This document shows positions 1-9,999 of a DNA stretch of 64,000 bases, one piece after another. The stretch spans positions 4,588,001 to 4,652,000 of the forward strand of contig NC_065911.1 of NCBI RefSeq assembly GCF_905147045.1, read 5' to 3'. Positions within the stretch are counted from its first letter, which is position 1, and each line of letters opens with the position of its first letter. This DNA comes from Nymphalis io (taxonomy: Eukaryota; Arthropoda; Insecta; Lepidoptera; Nymphalidae). The notes beneath the pieces are model-generated. The model saw nothing but the letters and a program-made list of their open reading frames with translations. It was not told the origin of the DNA and ran no database searches. A program made the translations under genes and the position numbers.

Positions 1-56
1 TTCGATCGTGATTCGAACGATACGATTTCTGATCGTTCGTAATTCGGACGATCGAA
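1..56. repeat. Imperfect palindrome at window edge
   Basis: The first 56 bases are rich in CGATCG and CGAACGAT words arranged symmetrically. CGAACGAT at 14-21 pairs with ATCGTTCG at 32-39 across a 10-base loop, and TTCGATCG at 1-8 pairs with CGATCGAA at 49-56. The two arms differ by a few gaps. It may be the end of a DNA element that starts outside the window, or a local fold-back. The family is not recognised. Confidence 0.5.
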
Positions 57-300
57 TTCATTTGTTTTTTTATGTCTGATTTTTATGTTCAGCGGTTCTG
101 AGTGTATAAATAGTTCGTTTACTGTATATTTAGGCAACTTGTTACACTTGTTATGGCCTTCTATGTTTTAAAACCTTTAAGTCTTTGTACATTTTATGAT
201 ACTAAATGTATTGAATGTCTGGTTTATTTTACGATTTGATTTAAAACAGTTTCAATGTATTAACCTAGTTCGATCGTTGTTATGAGCCAAGAGCCCGACA

Positions 301-526
301 GTGGATATCGTTGGATGGTCTTCCAGCCAGGTGGGCCAATAACCTGAAGAAGGTGGAAGGATCAGACTGGATGCGGAAAGCGTAGAAGATGATTTAGCCG
401 GTTTTTGGGAGAAGCATATGTTCAGCAGTGAATTATGGTTGTCTAAGGATAAAGGCGGAGGACAGGGAGATTTGGCGCACCTTGGGAAAGACCTATGTTC
501 AGCAGTGGACAATGATTGGCTGTTGA
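301..526 (+). pseudogene. RTE-clade LINE ORF2 C-terminal relic, end duplicated
   Basis: Forward translation from about 323 gives the signature of the last ~45 residues of RTE-clade reverse transcriptase ORFs: a PxRWxxxLKKVxGSxWMRKA stretch, then stops where the ED..W..LGE.YVQQW ending should be. From 455 the ending occurs again in good condition: AEDREIWRTLGKTYVQQWT, with a stop at 524-526. The first ending (388-430) is decayed and the second follows at once, so the 3' coding end was duplicated or two copies lie in tandem. No catalytic reverse transcriptase domain is present. The family call rests on the conserved tail only. Confidence 0.6.
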
Positions 527-997
527 TTGATTGAAAGATAATAAACCTTGTTCGTTGTAAAGTTGTCGTAAAACTTTAGAAAGCTGTAATTTTATAACTG
601 TTTAATAAGAAATAAAGCAAGCTTAAATTATCTACTAACTCGCATGAAGGTAGCGCGGTGGAATAAGCTCGAAAACAAAATTAAAAATGCTTTAGCTTTC
701 ATAAATATATGAATATATTATATGCCATGACGGGTCTTACTTATCAATACTGGAGCCATGATATATGATTATCGGTAAATACAATGACAATATGATTTGT
801 TTGAACGAAGCCTGGGAATTTAATTATGGAAAATCCTTTCAAATGAAATAACACCAATATAAGCAAAATACCATTCGTCTCATAAACTATCCGCCCGATT
901 GACATAAAATTTGTCACAGTTACTCCTTCCCCAACGTAGACGCTCACTGAGAACGGATTTCACGCAAATCGTATCCAAAATATATTTTTCTTCTTAC
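527..997. other. No gene seen (AT-rich)
   Basis: This stretch probably includes the untranslated 3' tail of the LINE relic at its left end. A 67-codon frame at 744-947 on the minus strand shows no recognisable domain and is likely chance. Confidence 0.5.
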
Positions 998-1029
998 CTA
1001 CCCGTGTGAAGCCGGGATGATAAGCTAGT
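998..1029 (+). mobile_element. Helitron-like 3' end fragment
   Basis: The segment reads acccgtgtgaagccggga... and ends in GCTAGTT. Lepidopteran non-autonomous Helitrons typically end in a short GC hairpin around GAAGCCGGG followed by CTAGT. Only the terminus is recognisable; the body to the left is too decayed to follow. Confidence 0.4.
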
Positions 1030-1206
1030 TTATATATAGAAACGGAGTCGATATTGCCCTTTGGATAGTGACCTATTGTTCATGGATACAGGTTCAGATT
1101 TCAAGTAGAAACTGTTGACACAATGATATGCAATGATGATTCCCACACGATCGCGCTTCATCCATTAAGTAGCCAAGGAGTGAGCTCCAAGTGTATGCAC
1201 ACACAC

Positions 1207-1538
1207 TTTTTTTTTATATAGAATAGAAAGCATATGGGCCACATTTTTTTTTTTTATAGAATAGGGAGGTGGACGAGCATATGGGCCACCTGATGGTAAG
1301 TGGTCACCAAACGCCCTTAGACATTGGCATTGTAAGAAATGTCAACCATCGCTTACAGCCAATGCGCCACCAACCTTGGGAACTAAGTCTTTTACGTCCC
1401 TTGTGCCTGTAATTACACTGGCTCACTCACCCTTCAAACCGGAACACAACAATACCAAGTACTGCTGTTTTACGGTAGAATATCTATTGAGTGGGTGGTA
1501 CCTACCCAAACGAGCTTGCACAAAGCTCTACCACCAGT
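1207..1538 (-). mobile_element. P-family poly(A) retroposon with duplicated 3' end
   Basis: Read on the minus strand this is a near full-length copy: CTGGTGGTAGAGCTTTGTGC through CCTATTCTATAAAAAA, ending at 1244. A second partial copy of the terminal segment (1207-1242, reading ...GTGGCCCATATGC...TATAAAAAAA) follows, so the last ~35 bases plus the tail are repeated. The family has no visible A or B box and is mobilised by an unidentified LINE. Frames inside it are repeat noise. Confidence 0.7.
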
Positions 1539-1741
1539 GTGTAGTCTCTATTCCCTTACTCTCGTTATCTGATAGGACGGTAAACCGACACGACCAGAAT
1601 GAGTTCAGGCGCAGAACCAACGGCTTTACGTGCTTTCCGAGGCACGTACACACTTCCAACTTCCAGACTCCAGGCTGCTACTGACAATAATAATCTTTGA
1701 CAGAAAAACTCTCACTAACTTTTATCGGTTAGGTTCAACTT

Positions 1742-1779
1742 AGGTTCAAAGCCCATGTCCCGACATGGGCTTTGAACCT
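1742..1779. repeat. Fold-back palindrome, 18-base arms, 2-base loop
   Basis: AGGTTCAAAGCCCATGTC (1742-1759) is followed by CC and then its exact reverse complement (1762-1779). The right arm matches the T-arm/B-box part of the S3 SINE; the left arm is an inverted extra copy absent from sister copies. Confidence 0.9.
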
Positions 1780-1860
1780 CAGTAGACCTCAGGAGCTGCG
1801 GCCTTATCTATCTATCTTATCTAACCACAAGAAAAACGAGGCAGTCACGTCAGACAGATT

Positions 1861-2943
1861 CGTATATAAAACAATTACGAACCCTTTAGTCTTAATTGTA
1901 TTAACATTTAATGGGAGAGGTATTTTTATATTAATGAAATTGGAAGAAAAATTTAATTTCGACAGCGATAAATTAAGTTGAAAGTCTCAAAATTACTCAG
2001 TCGAACTGTATTGGTCTTAGCAATAATAGGAGCTGTTCATTAATACATGTAACTATGCTTGTATCATATATTTTTATTTTATTTCTCAAGTATCATCTAT
2101 TACCTTCTTGGATAAATAAACTAAGTTTAAGCATATGTATATAGTATGTGTTATAATTTATTATACCTATGTGATTTTGTATATATTAATAAACAGTACA
2201 TATATGTTGTCGTTGAAAAGTATTATGTTTTGTAGTAATAATAAACAAATTTAATTTTTTAGAAGACTATTTAATTTAAATTGTTATCATTGATATAACG
2301 GTACAGTTAATTAGTTAAAACATTCCTATTAGGAAACGTTACAAACTAAACCCCTGATTGTAACCCTGCTTGTAACTTCGGTGTGGTCTTAACGACCCGG
2401 CCGCCAGAATTTGCAATAACAGTAATAAATTACTATCCAATCCAACTTGGTCTAATAAGACGCGTTGGATTTCACTGTCCCGACTCGACCAGGATTTCAT
2501 AGAATGTAAGATAGTCGTTAATTTAATTGAGTTTGGATACAGTTTAAGGAATTCATTGAAATAATGTCTCCGGTTCGAAGGTTGGCAGGAAATGTAAGAA
2601 ATCAAGCTAGTTTTGGTTGTAAGAGTGTGTTTAGAACTTGGTATTATGGGGCTAGTTACACTGGTAACTGGATCATTAAGTATAGTATTAGTTAAAGTAA
2701 ATCGTTATTTGTACAATTTTATATAAAAGATGATGTGAGTTTGTTTGTTATGTTTACATGTCTTAGTCTCACACACTCTCACACACGAGCGGAGCCGTGG
2801 CCGGAAACTAGTCAATAATATATGTACCTGTAGGGCTTTGTACAGGCTGTTTGGACGGGTATCACAATATTACCCACTCACCAGTTGTTATATCGTTCAC
2901 AACAGCAATTCCTTTTGATCCTTTTTTTATTCTAATGTCGGTT
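1861..2943. other. No gene seen
   Basis: AT-rich DNA with small chance frames. An 8-base inverted pair AATCCAAC/GTTGGATT lies at 2439-2471. The 88-codon minus-strand frame at 2339-2605 has no recognisable motif. Confidence 0.5.
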
Positions 2944-3058
2944 GCACATATGATATACAGCTTTATTAGCTGCCGAGCACGAGATGAACTATAAACAAAT
3001 ATTAAACACATGGAAATTCAGTGTTTAGAACCGCGTCTGAATCGTCAATGTTCAGTTT
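2944..3058 (-). mobile_element. S1 Metulj-type SINE fragment (old)
   Basis: It contains the reversed middle segment of the family (tgccgagcacgagatgaactataaacaaat, then ttaaacacatggaaattcagtg). Both ends are lost and divergence is high. Confidence 0.45.
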
Positions 3059-3854
3059 CGCTTCATGTATATTAACCACGTCTGCACATACTTAAATTTC
3101 AAAACAAAAATTATTATAAATAAATACAACGTTAAACTTTTGCAACATATGGACAATTACGGTATATGGACATAATGGTTCCTTTAGAAATAATATTTTG
3201 CATAATATTAAATATTAAAAGTCATTGAGAGCACTCCGAAACGCATAATTCCGCTTCCTCGACAAAAACGTGGCACCTGCCAACCATCTGTGCTCCCGAA
3301 TACAAAGAAAGAGAAACATTGAAGTACAATTACGCAGAAATTATTCACGAAAAATTCCATCAGTCGAAAAATTATAGCCCTAAAAACCATTACACATACA
3401 GCGGTGCATTGAAGTGAAGTGGGGGGACTCGAGTGGGGGATGGGGACTCAGACAGAGGGGGCATAATCCCGTAATTATCGGCTTAACTGTACACGACATT
3501 AGCAGGTGGGAACTGCTAGCGTTCAGGGCTCAGGTGCACCCCGCGTAGGTATTTTAGTGTTACATTGACAAACGGCAACTGATAATTGATTTATGAGGGA
3601 TTTGTCGTAACATGGTTAGGTAAAAAAAATAAAGGGCGTTAAGAGTTAAAAGGCGAGTATTTACCCCCTGTAAATAGCTCTGTGATTAGGGAAGTTCGGT
3701 TTGTTGATTCCTAGTATTATTCAAAGGATTTCCGTAATGAGATTTGCTTTAATTGGAAAAAAATAACCTTAGAATTAAGAGTTTTGTTTTGATTCAAATT
3801 ACAAAGGGTTTAAAATAACATTGATAATTATATATGGATACACGATTTAGGAAT
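3059..3854. other. No gene seen
   Basis: A mixed-composition stretch. A G-rich run at 3420-3465 (ggggggactcgagtggggg...) stands out in the AT-rich setting but fits no known element. The 60-codon minus frame at 3208-3390 is not recognised. Confidence 0.45.
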
Positions 3855-4111
3855 CTGGTGGTAGGGCTTTGTGCTCGTCTGGGTTGGTACCACCTTCTCA
3901 GCGTATATTCTACCGCAAAGTACGCAGCATTTGGTATTGTTGTGTTCCGGTTTAAAGGGTGAAACATCTTAGTTCCCAAGGTTGGTGGCGCATTGGCGAT
4001 GTAAGCGATGGTTAATATTTCTTACAATGTCAATGTCTATGAGCGTTAGTGACCACTTACCATCAGGTGGCCCATTTGCTCGTCCGCCGACCTATTATGC
4101 TATAAAAAAAA
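3855..4111 (+). mobile_element. P-family poly(A) retroposon
   Basis: A nearly complete copy from CTGGTGGTAGGGCTTTGTGC to a short A-run after CCTATTATGCTAT. A deletion removes part of the segment around the conserved GTGAGTGAGCCAGTGTAATTACAG words near 3960. Confidence 0.75.
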
Positions 4112-4114
4112 TTC

Positions 4115-4245
4115 GGCAACGGCAGCCACTCTAAAGTCACACCTGCGCAGGACATAACATAGTAGCCAAGTGTGTGCCCAAACACAAGTGTACTCTCAAT
4201 CACTCTCATAATCTGAAATAGTAGAAGGCATAGACTGCAGTACGT
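4115..4245 (-). mobile_element. S3 SINE 3' body fragment
   Basis: The minus strand matches the downstream body of the S3 family as seen near 1548-1600 and 26880-26960: a GCGCAGGACATAACATAGT stretch, then AAGTGTGTGCCCAAACACAAG, then ACTCTCATAATCTGA. It directly abuts the poly(A) of the preceding P copy. Confidence 0.4.
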
Positions 4246-4675
4246 ACTTTAGACTTCATACTGCCAAACCCAATTACTTTTCTATTGGATTTAAAACCAA
4301 GAGCTCTGAGCCTTAAAAGCCATAAAATCAAAGACCGACAGTCAGGTGTAGACCATCATATAGACACTATGGTTAAGGTAAACTTTAGTCATAACATTTT
4401 GCAACTACCCTCAATAGTAGCTACTGTTTGTATTTCATAATCGAGAACCGTGATTTATCCGGCGGCTTCTAGCCGGGCTTTTCAAACTTTGCCTTAACCC
4501 GCTTTGAAATCTGCCCTGCTTTTGTCTATTGTTTTGATATTGTTAATGGTCTCCCGAGTGAATAGATGGCGATTTAAAACAAACTGAAATGTTTAATCGC
4601 GTATTCTAACGGAATTGACAACAAATATATAACCGATAGCTTAGAAATTATTATATATTGTTTATTGATTAAAGC

Positions 4676-4838
4676 AGATATGGTCTAATGGATAGAACGC
4701 ATTAACTCCAAACGAAAGATTATATCCAGGTAAGCGCCATTGAGTATCACGTGCTTAATTTGTGTTTATAATTAAGCATGAGCAGCTCAATCGCCATTGA
4801 AGCTGCGTGGTCGAATCACCTTCTTCACCCAATAATTA
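4676..4838 (+). mobile_element. S1 Metulj-type SINE, degenerate
   Basis: The head-like atggtctaatggatagaacgc is followed by the family words CACGTGCTTAATTTGTGTTTATAAT and, after a gap, gaagctgcgtggtcgaat. The 3' GCAGTGGGACAT region is missing. Confidence 0.5.
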
Positions 4839-5599
4839 TCACATTATTTACTACCTTTTATTTTATATAATATAGAGAAAAACATATCTTAGACTAAACC
4901 ATTTTGAGATACTGATCATAGAACTTAGTTATATCAAGCAATGCTTTTGAATAATTAATTCTATTTTTTCAATCAATATTTAAATAAAAAACAGTTAAGT
5001 ACAATCAAACCAGCGCATTAAGAGTTCCGTATGATAAATTAGTTGTGTTTTAGTTAAACGACTATCGTTAAGTAATGAATTGAAGCGTTTAATGAGAACA
5101 TCTTAATTCAACATGAATGGTTTTCAAATTTCGAATATTGAATATTAAAAATACAATATCATCTGGACAGCAATAAGATATTAATCCTAGCTTATCTAAA
5201 TCGATCCGACCGAATCATTACTGAACGCACAGCTTAAAACGTTTCTCATGTAGCGTATTGGATAACGTATGGTCTATCGAATTTTAATACCGGATTTGCC
5301 TACTCTATGGTAATATCAATGTGGTATGTACAAGCGATTTTGTGCCGTCAATTCGAGATAGTAAGGATGGTATTGTCGTGGAAACTTTGATAGCTTTATA
5401 CGGGTAGTGGCTGTCTTTTAGTTGGTATATAAAAGGATCTGAATTTTATAGTGCCATTTCTATTTCAGCAATTAGCATGATACTTGATTACTTTATTAGC
5501 TAGGAATATAAAAATTCTTAATTTAGATATCATATATTATTTTTCTATTTATATTGACTTTTGTGTCGAATCACTACATAATAAAACAACAGTAAGTAC
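4839..5599. other. No gene seen
   Basis: AT-rich and without recognisable repeats or coding signal. Confidence 0.5.
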
Positions 5600-5868
5600 A
5601 GTAACAGCCTGTTAATGTCCCACTGCTGGGCTAAGGCCCCCTCTCCCTTTTTAAGGAGAAGGTTTAGAGCTTATTCCACCACGCTGCTCCAAAGCGGGTT
5701 GGTAGAATACACATGTGGCAGAATTTCAATGAAATTAGACACATGCAGGTTTCCTCACGATGTTTTCCTTCACCGTCAAACACGAGATGAATTATAATCA
5801 CAAATTAAGCACATGAATATTCAGTGGTGCTTGCCCGGGTTTGAATCCAGTACTGAATCGATTTTAAT
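5600..5868 (-). mobile_element. S1 Metulj-type SINE
   Basis: The minus-strand copy reads from a partial head through CACTGAATATTCATGTGCTTAA, AAACATCGTGAGGAAACCTG and GGAGCAGCGTGGTGGAATAA to the 3' end GCAGTGGGACATTAACAGGC. The tRNA-like head beyond the T-arm is replaced by unrelated sequence at about 5850. The 60-codon frame inside it also appears, altered, in the copy at 8127-8422, so it is a repeat artefact. Confidence 0.8.
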
Positions 5869-5900
5869 TATTATTTCATCATTAGAAAATTATTTTATCC

Positions 5901-5992
5901 ACGAGTAACATAGGCTATATTTTATTTCAGTAATAGTAAGACCTATAGTTAAAAAATGAATTGCGGGCGGGTGAAGCCGCGGGCACAGCTAG
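5901..5992 (+). mobile_element. Helitron-like 3' end
   Basis: The stretch taggctatattttattt... is followed by the short hairpin GCGG-gcgggtgaag-CCGC and the terminus GGGCACAGCTAG. These are characteristic of the last ~90 bases of a common lepidopteran non-autonomous Helitron. The 5' part is absent; the preceding SINE lies only about 30 bases away. Confidence 0.55.
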
Positions 5993-6125
5993 GGGTAAAT
6001 AAGTTCAACAAAGACAAACTACTTCAGCTCTTACGATACACGGTTGCGGTGGACTGGCTTATTTCTACTGTGCGAAGACGATACGGTATTAATGAGGTGA
6101 AATTTGAAAAATTCATAAAAAATAA

Positions 6126-6335
6126 GGAGCCGTGATGAATCTTAACCGACGATTCAGAGTTCAAACCCGGGCAAATAATTTTCATGTAGTTAATTTGTGT
6201 TTATACATATATGTGCTCAGCGGTAAAGGAAAATATTGTGAGGAAACTTGCATATAGGTGGATAATCTGCCATCAGCATGGTGGAATAAGCTTCAAACTT
6301 TCTTCATAAAAGCTTGGCCCAGCAATGGGACAAGT
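6126..6335 (+). mobile_element. S1 Metulj-type SINE, deleted
   Basis: The head is reduced to gagccgtgatgaatcttaaccg, followed by the B-box-like agttcaaacccgg, the ATTTTCATGTAGTTAATTTGT segment and the tail aagcttggcccagcaatggga. Internal deletions shorten it to about 210 bp. Confidence 0.7.
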
Positions 6336-6463
6336 AAACTCTTTTATTTTTTTACATAAGAATGTAATTACACTTATTCGTCTTAGCACAAAAGGGAACA
6401 GCAGTACTCATCTGTGAGAACTTCGCATCACATTCGTGAATTGTGGAAAATGTTAGAAATTAT

Positions 6464-6541
6464 AAGCGATAATAGCGCAATGGTTTACGGGCAGCCTACT
6501 GATATAAAAGTCGCTGGTTCGATCCTGGCCTTACACCTTTT
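6464..6541 (+). mobile_element. S4 tRNA-like SINE head
   Basis: A tRNA-like segment GATAGCGCAATGGTTTACGG followed by a B-box-like GGTTCGATCCT at 6514-6524. The same head occurs at 41888. It is followed by T-rich sequence without the family's 3' body, so the copy is truncated. It is not a functional tRNA, because no acceptor stem can be drawn. Confidence 0.55.
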
Positions 6542-8115
6542 TTCGTCCTCCTAAGACAAATTTGTGTGTGTGAGAGAGAGAATATTTTTTTAAAGCCTAA
6601 ATTATTTACTTAATTGATCACCAATCTTATCTAATTCGAATTAAATAAACGTATGAATAATATTTAAATGTTATGTCTAATTGCTTAATTAATATTACCT
6701 GAGAACTTTTTGATACAACAAATCAATTAACAAGTTTTAATTACAGCAATTCAAGCATACCTGTAACAAACAAATTAACAAATTAAAATTATGTAAATAC
6801 TTAGTCATTTTGTATTAAAATAAGTTATCATATTATTCGCTATTTGAATATGAATATTCAAGAGGGGTGAAAAATTAATAGATGTCTAATTACATTGAGC
6901 AAGTCTTAGATCATATTGAATTGATGTTCTAAATGAATTAAGCTACTTAACCTTATTAAATAAGGAAAATAATTTTATCTGTAAATTTTAGGCTGCTTAA
7001 AATACGACTTCTGTCAAAATTGGTATGACTCTCTTAGAAAAAAACATGTATAAGGAAATTATTAATGCATAATTGAGTAATCTAATGCATGGCTACAGAT
7101 TTTTTTTAATAGTAAAACAATATTTTTATACTATTAAAATGATTTTAAAAAACTACGTTCTAATTTGTAGTTAGCTACAAAATAATTTTATAAGTTCAAT
7201 CTGGTTACGATAAAACATATTGTGTTACACAAAAATTGTTTTAAAAATAAATTTAAAATACTAATTAAAAAGCTAATTAAAATTCTTGTCCGTCCGCACG
7301 TATGTGGTTTCCGCAAAACGGATGCAATTAAATTATTTATTCCTTTATGCTTTTAGTTCCGCACGAAATTCATGAGACTTCGGATAAATGAAATTTACAA
7401 TGATATTCTCTAAGATTGAATTAAAATGTAGTAACAAAACTATGACGTCATTTATCATTATAAATAGTACTTAATAACATTAATATTATAATAATTAAAA
7501 AGCTTTTCGCTAACGTCATTTGTCATGAACTAAACATGACAATATACACCCATTTTGTTCTTAAAACATTAATCATATTTCATTTCAAACTGTCAAAAAT
7601 TCACATGACAAATGAAATAGTTTCCTAATTCTATATTTAAAAGTCATACCTGGCTATTTACGAGTATAAATACTTGAAATTCGAACGCCGTTTAAAAAAA
7701 ATTAAAAAGCTTTGGCGGAAACGCTTTAGTAAATCGTGATATTTACTTGTAGCAAATCGAATGAAAAAAATAAGTCAACGACATAAAAATAAGGGCAATT
7801 TTTTTATCATTAGATTAAAAAAGAGATTTGTTAGTACATAAGGTACAATGAAAATGCTAGCACATTTTAATCCAAGACCCTTAGTGTATTTACATTTCAT
7901 TCCTGGCTTATTGTTTTTGCTTATAACTTACAAACGAGTTATTGCTTACCGCGCTTATAGCGGTTTTCCTAGAAAGAATAGCGTGAAAATATTTTTCGCG
8001 TCATAGCTAAGTGTTGGTTTTAGTTTAAAATGCAAATGGGTTAAATACTTCATGTGTTTATTCTGAATTATGACACTGAATTAACTACATATTTACTTAG
8101 GATTTATACACTTTT
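6542..8115. other. No gene seen (very AT-rich)
   Basis: Long AT-rich stretch with TATA-like and homopolymer runs. No coding frame above 60 codons and no recognised repeat. Confidence 0.5.
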
Positions 8116-8433
8116 AACTTCTCATTGAGAGTGGTTAGAACGCGTGAATCTTAACCGATGATCGTGGGTTCAATCCCGGCCCAGCACCACTGAATTTTCA
8201 TGTGCTTAATTTGTGTTTATAATTCAACTCGTGCTTGACGGTGAAGGAAAACATCGTGAGGAAACCTGCATGTGTCAAATTTCACTGAAATTCTGCCACG
8301 TGTGTATTCCACCAATCCGCATTGGAGCAGCGTGGTGAAAAAACTGCAAACCTTCTCCTCAAAAAAAGTAGAGGAGGCCTTAGCCCAGCAGTGGGACATT
8401 CACAGGCTGTAACTGCTACTGCAACTTCTCATT
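8116..8433 (+). mobile_element. S1 Metulj-type SINE with 11-bp target duplication
   Basis: The body (8127-8422) runs from a shortened head GAGAGTGGTTAGAACGCGTG, which lacks the usual GCCGAGATGGCCC start, through the B box GGTTCAATCCC to GCAGTGGGACATTCACAGGC. It is bounded by AACTTCTCATT at 8116-8126 and 8423-8433, a clean target-site duplication. The missing A-box region means this copy probably could not be transcribed by pol III as usual. Confidence 0.85.
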
Positions 8434-8579
8434 TAGTAATTACAGTAATCTTAACATTATTAAGAGTTCGTTACTGTATTTTTTGAAGGATGCCTGTGTT
8501 TTATATTAATAATGTGGACATACACCGACTATGACTGTGTATATATGTATATATGTGTGTATGACAAGGACTGTGTTTT

Positions 8580-8725
8580 CGAGTGCTTAATTTGAGTTTA
8601 TAAAAGTAAAGAAAAACATACTGAGGAATTCTCCATTGGTCAGATGAAATTCTGCTACGTGTTTTCATAAATATTTAAAAAAGAGAGAGCAAGCATCTAA
8701 GCCCAGCATGACATTTGCAAAACAA
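8580..8725 (+). mobile_element. S1 Metulj-type SINE, old 3' part
   Basis: Degenerate words of the family occur in order: gtgcttaatttgagtttataa, aaacatactgaggaat, gaaattctgctacgtgt, atctaagcccagcatgaca. The head is missing. Confidence 0.55.
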
Positions 8726-8779
8726 CTTAATTTAGATATTTTTTCCAATGATTCAATGATTGCAAAAAGAGAAAAAATC

Positions 8780-9202
8780 TTTTTTTTATAGAATACGAAG
8801 GCGGACGAGCATATGAGCCACCTGATGGTAAATGGTCACCAACGCCCATAGACATTGGCATTGTAAGAAATGTTTACCATCGCTTACATCACCAATGCGC
8901 CGCCAACCTTGTAAAGTAAGATGTTATGTCTCTTGTGCCTGTAATTACGCTGGCTCACTCACCTTTCAAACCGGAACACAATAATACCAAGTACTGCTGT
9001 TTTGCGGTATTATCTGATGAGTGGGTGGTAACTGGACCACCACCAACCCGCACTGGAGCAGCGTGGTGGAATAAGCTCCAAACCTTCTCCTCAAAAAAAA
9101 AAAAAAAAGGGAGAGGAGGCCTTAGCCCAGCAGTGGGACATTTACAGGCTGTTACTGGGTGGTAACTTCCCAGACGAGCTTGCACAAAGCTCTACCACCA
9201 GT
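8780..9202 (-). mobile_element. P-family retroposon carrying a nested SINE
   Basis: The copy reads on the minus strand from the CTGGTGGTAGAGCTTTGTGC end at 9202 to the poly(A) at 8780. It is interrupted at the ACCCAC motif by a 5'-truncated S1 SINE (9034-9155). Without that insert it is close to full length. The 79- and 76-codon frames here span the junctions and are artefacts. Confidence 0.85.
9022..9167 (+). mobile_element. Nested 5'-truncated S1 SINE with 12-bp duplication
   Basis: The insert at 9034-9155 contains only the 3' ~120 bp of the Metulj-type SINE (AACCCGCACTGGAGCAGCGT ... GCAGTGGGACATTTACAGGC), with an A16 expansion inside the usual CTCAAA tract. TGGGTGGTAACT flanks it at 9022-9033 and 9156-9167, and joining the flanks restores the P-family sequence. 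This shows S1 moved after this P copy landed. Confidence 0.92.
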
Positions 9203-9925
9203 AATCCACCGTCACTCTTTAACTAATCCATGTTTCTAAATAAAAACGCAATTGTTTCAAGTGATTAACACTTGATATTAAAAGCAAACAACAGAATTCA
9301 AAATTGTATTCGCATATATAAAATTTAATCTTGAAACGTAGAACGTAATCGATTTAGGCTTTGCATTGATCGATGATGTACTAAAAAATGTGCTTAGAAT
9401 CGAGCCATTTTTTGTATTATATTCATAGCTTTTAGCGAAATTGGAATGTTCGATCGGTTTATTTGGCTTATGTTGACGTCTAAACTGGGCTTGCGAATGT
9501 ATAAATTATTTGTTTTCGGTTCAGGATTCGTTGATTTCCGTTTTGTTTCAAATTTAATAAGCGGATTTGTATTTTTAAATGTAAAAGCCATTTTTTTTTT
9601 GTTTAAAAGTAATATGACGAATTTTGTTTTATTTATGGACAGTTTTTTTTTTATGACAAAGAATTTATTTGCTACTGTTTATTTGTGACATTTACTTGGC
9701 TAAGCTGCTTAACCGATTTGACAATTCGGTAAATAGTGAGATAAGTTCCATGATTATTCGGTCAATTAAAAAGTATTTATACCGTTATATATATACATAA
9801 ATAATCGACTGCCTAAAACTAGTAAATGTACAGTATATGGTATTAAGTAAATCTTAAAACAGTAAATAAAAATGATATACCTTTTTTCACCCCTCTGACC
9901 TAGATTTCATTATGTCCACAGGAAT
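9203..9925. other. No gene seen
   Basis: T-rich runs near 9590-9660 keep frames open on both strands (80 and 65 codons, overlapping). Mutual overlap on opposite strands and no motif suggest chance. Confidence 0.5.
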
Positions 9926-9996
9926 ATCTGTTAGGTTACGAATTTCACAGGCCACCTGACGCCCCAGGTTCGATGCCCGGGTGAAATAGAGCGACT
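9926..9996 (+). mobile_element. Possible tRNA-like SINE head
   Basis: A B-box-like GGTTCGATGCC at 9968-9978 sits in a possible T-arm (CCAGG-TTCGATG-CCCGG). Upstream sequence is only weakly tRNA-like. No second copy is seen in the window. Confidence 0.25.
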
Positions 9997-9999
9997 AAT

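Larger units (their letters stand above)
1186..1856 (-). mobile_element. S3 tRNA-derived SINE, split by a P retroposon
   Basis: The tRNA-like head is at the right end (about 1782-1856, minus strand), with the TGCCTCG start and a decayed A-box region. Leftward come the family body words (CAGTAGCAGCCTGGAGTCTGG at 1665-1685 on the minus strand, then the GTGCCTCGGAAAGCACGTAA region). The body runs to 1539, is interrupted by the P retroposon at 1207-1538, and plausibly resumes at 1186-1206 (ccaagtgtatgcacacaca). The B-box region carries an 18-base fold-back (1742-1779). Confidence 0.55.

Noticed and set aside
8926..9165. 79-codon open frame
   Set aside because: It crosses the junction between a P retroposon and a nested SINE, so it is a chimera of two repeats.
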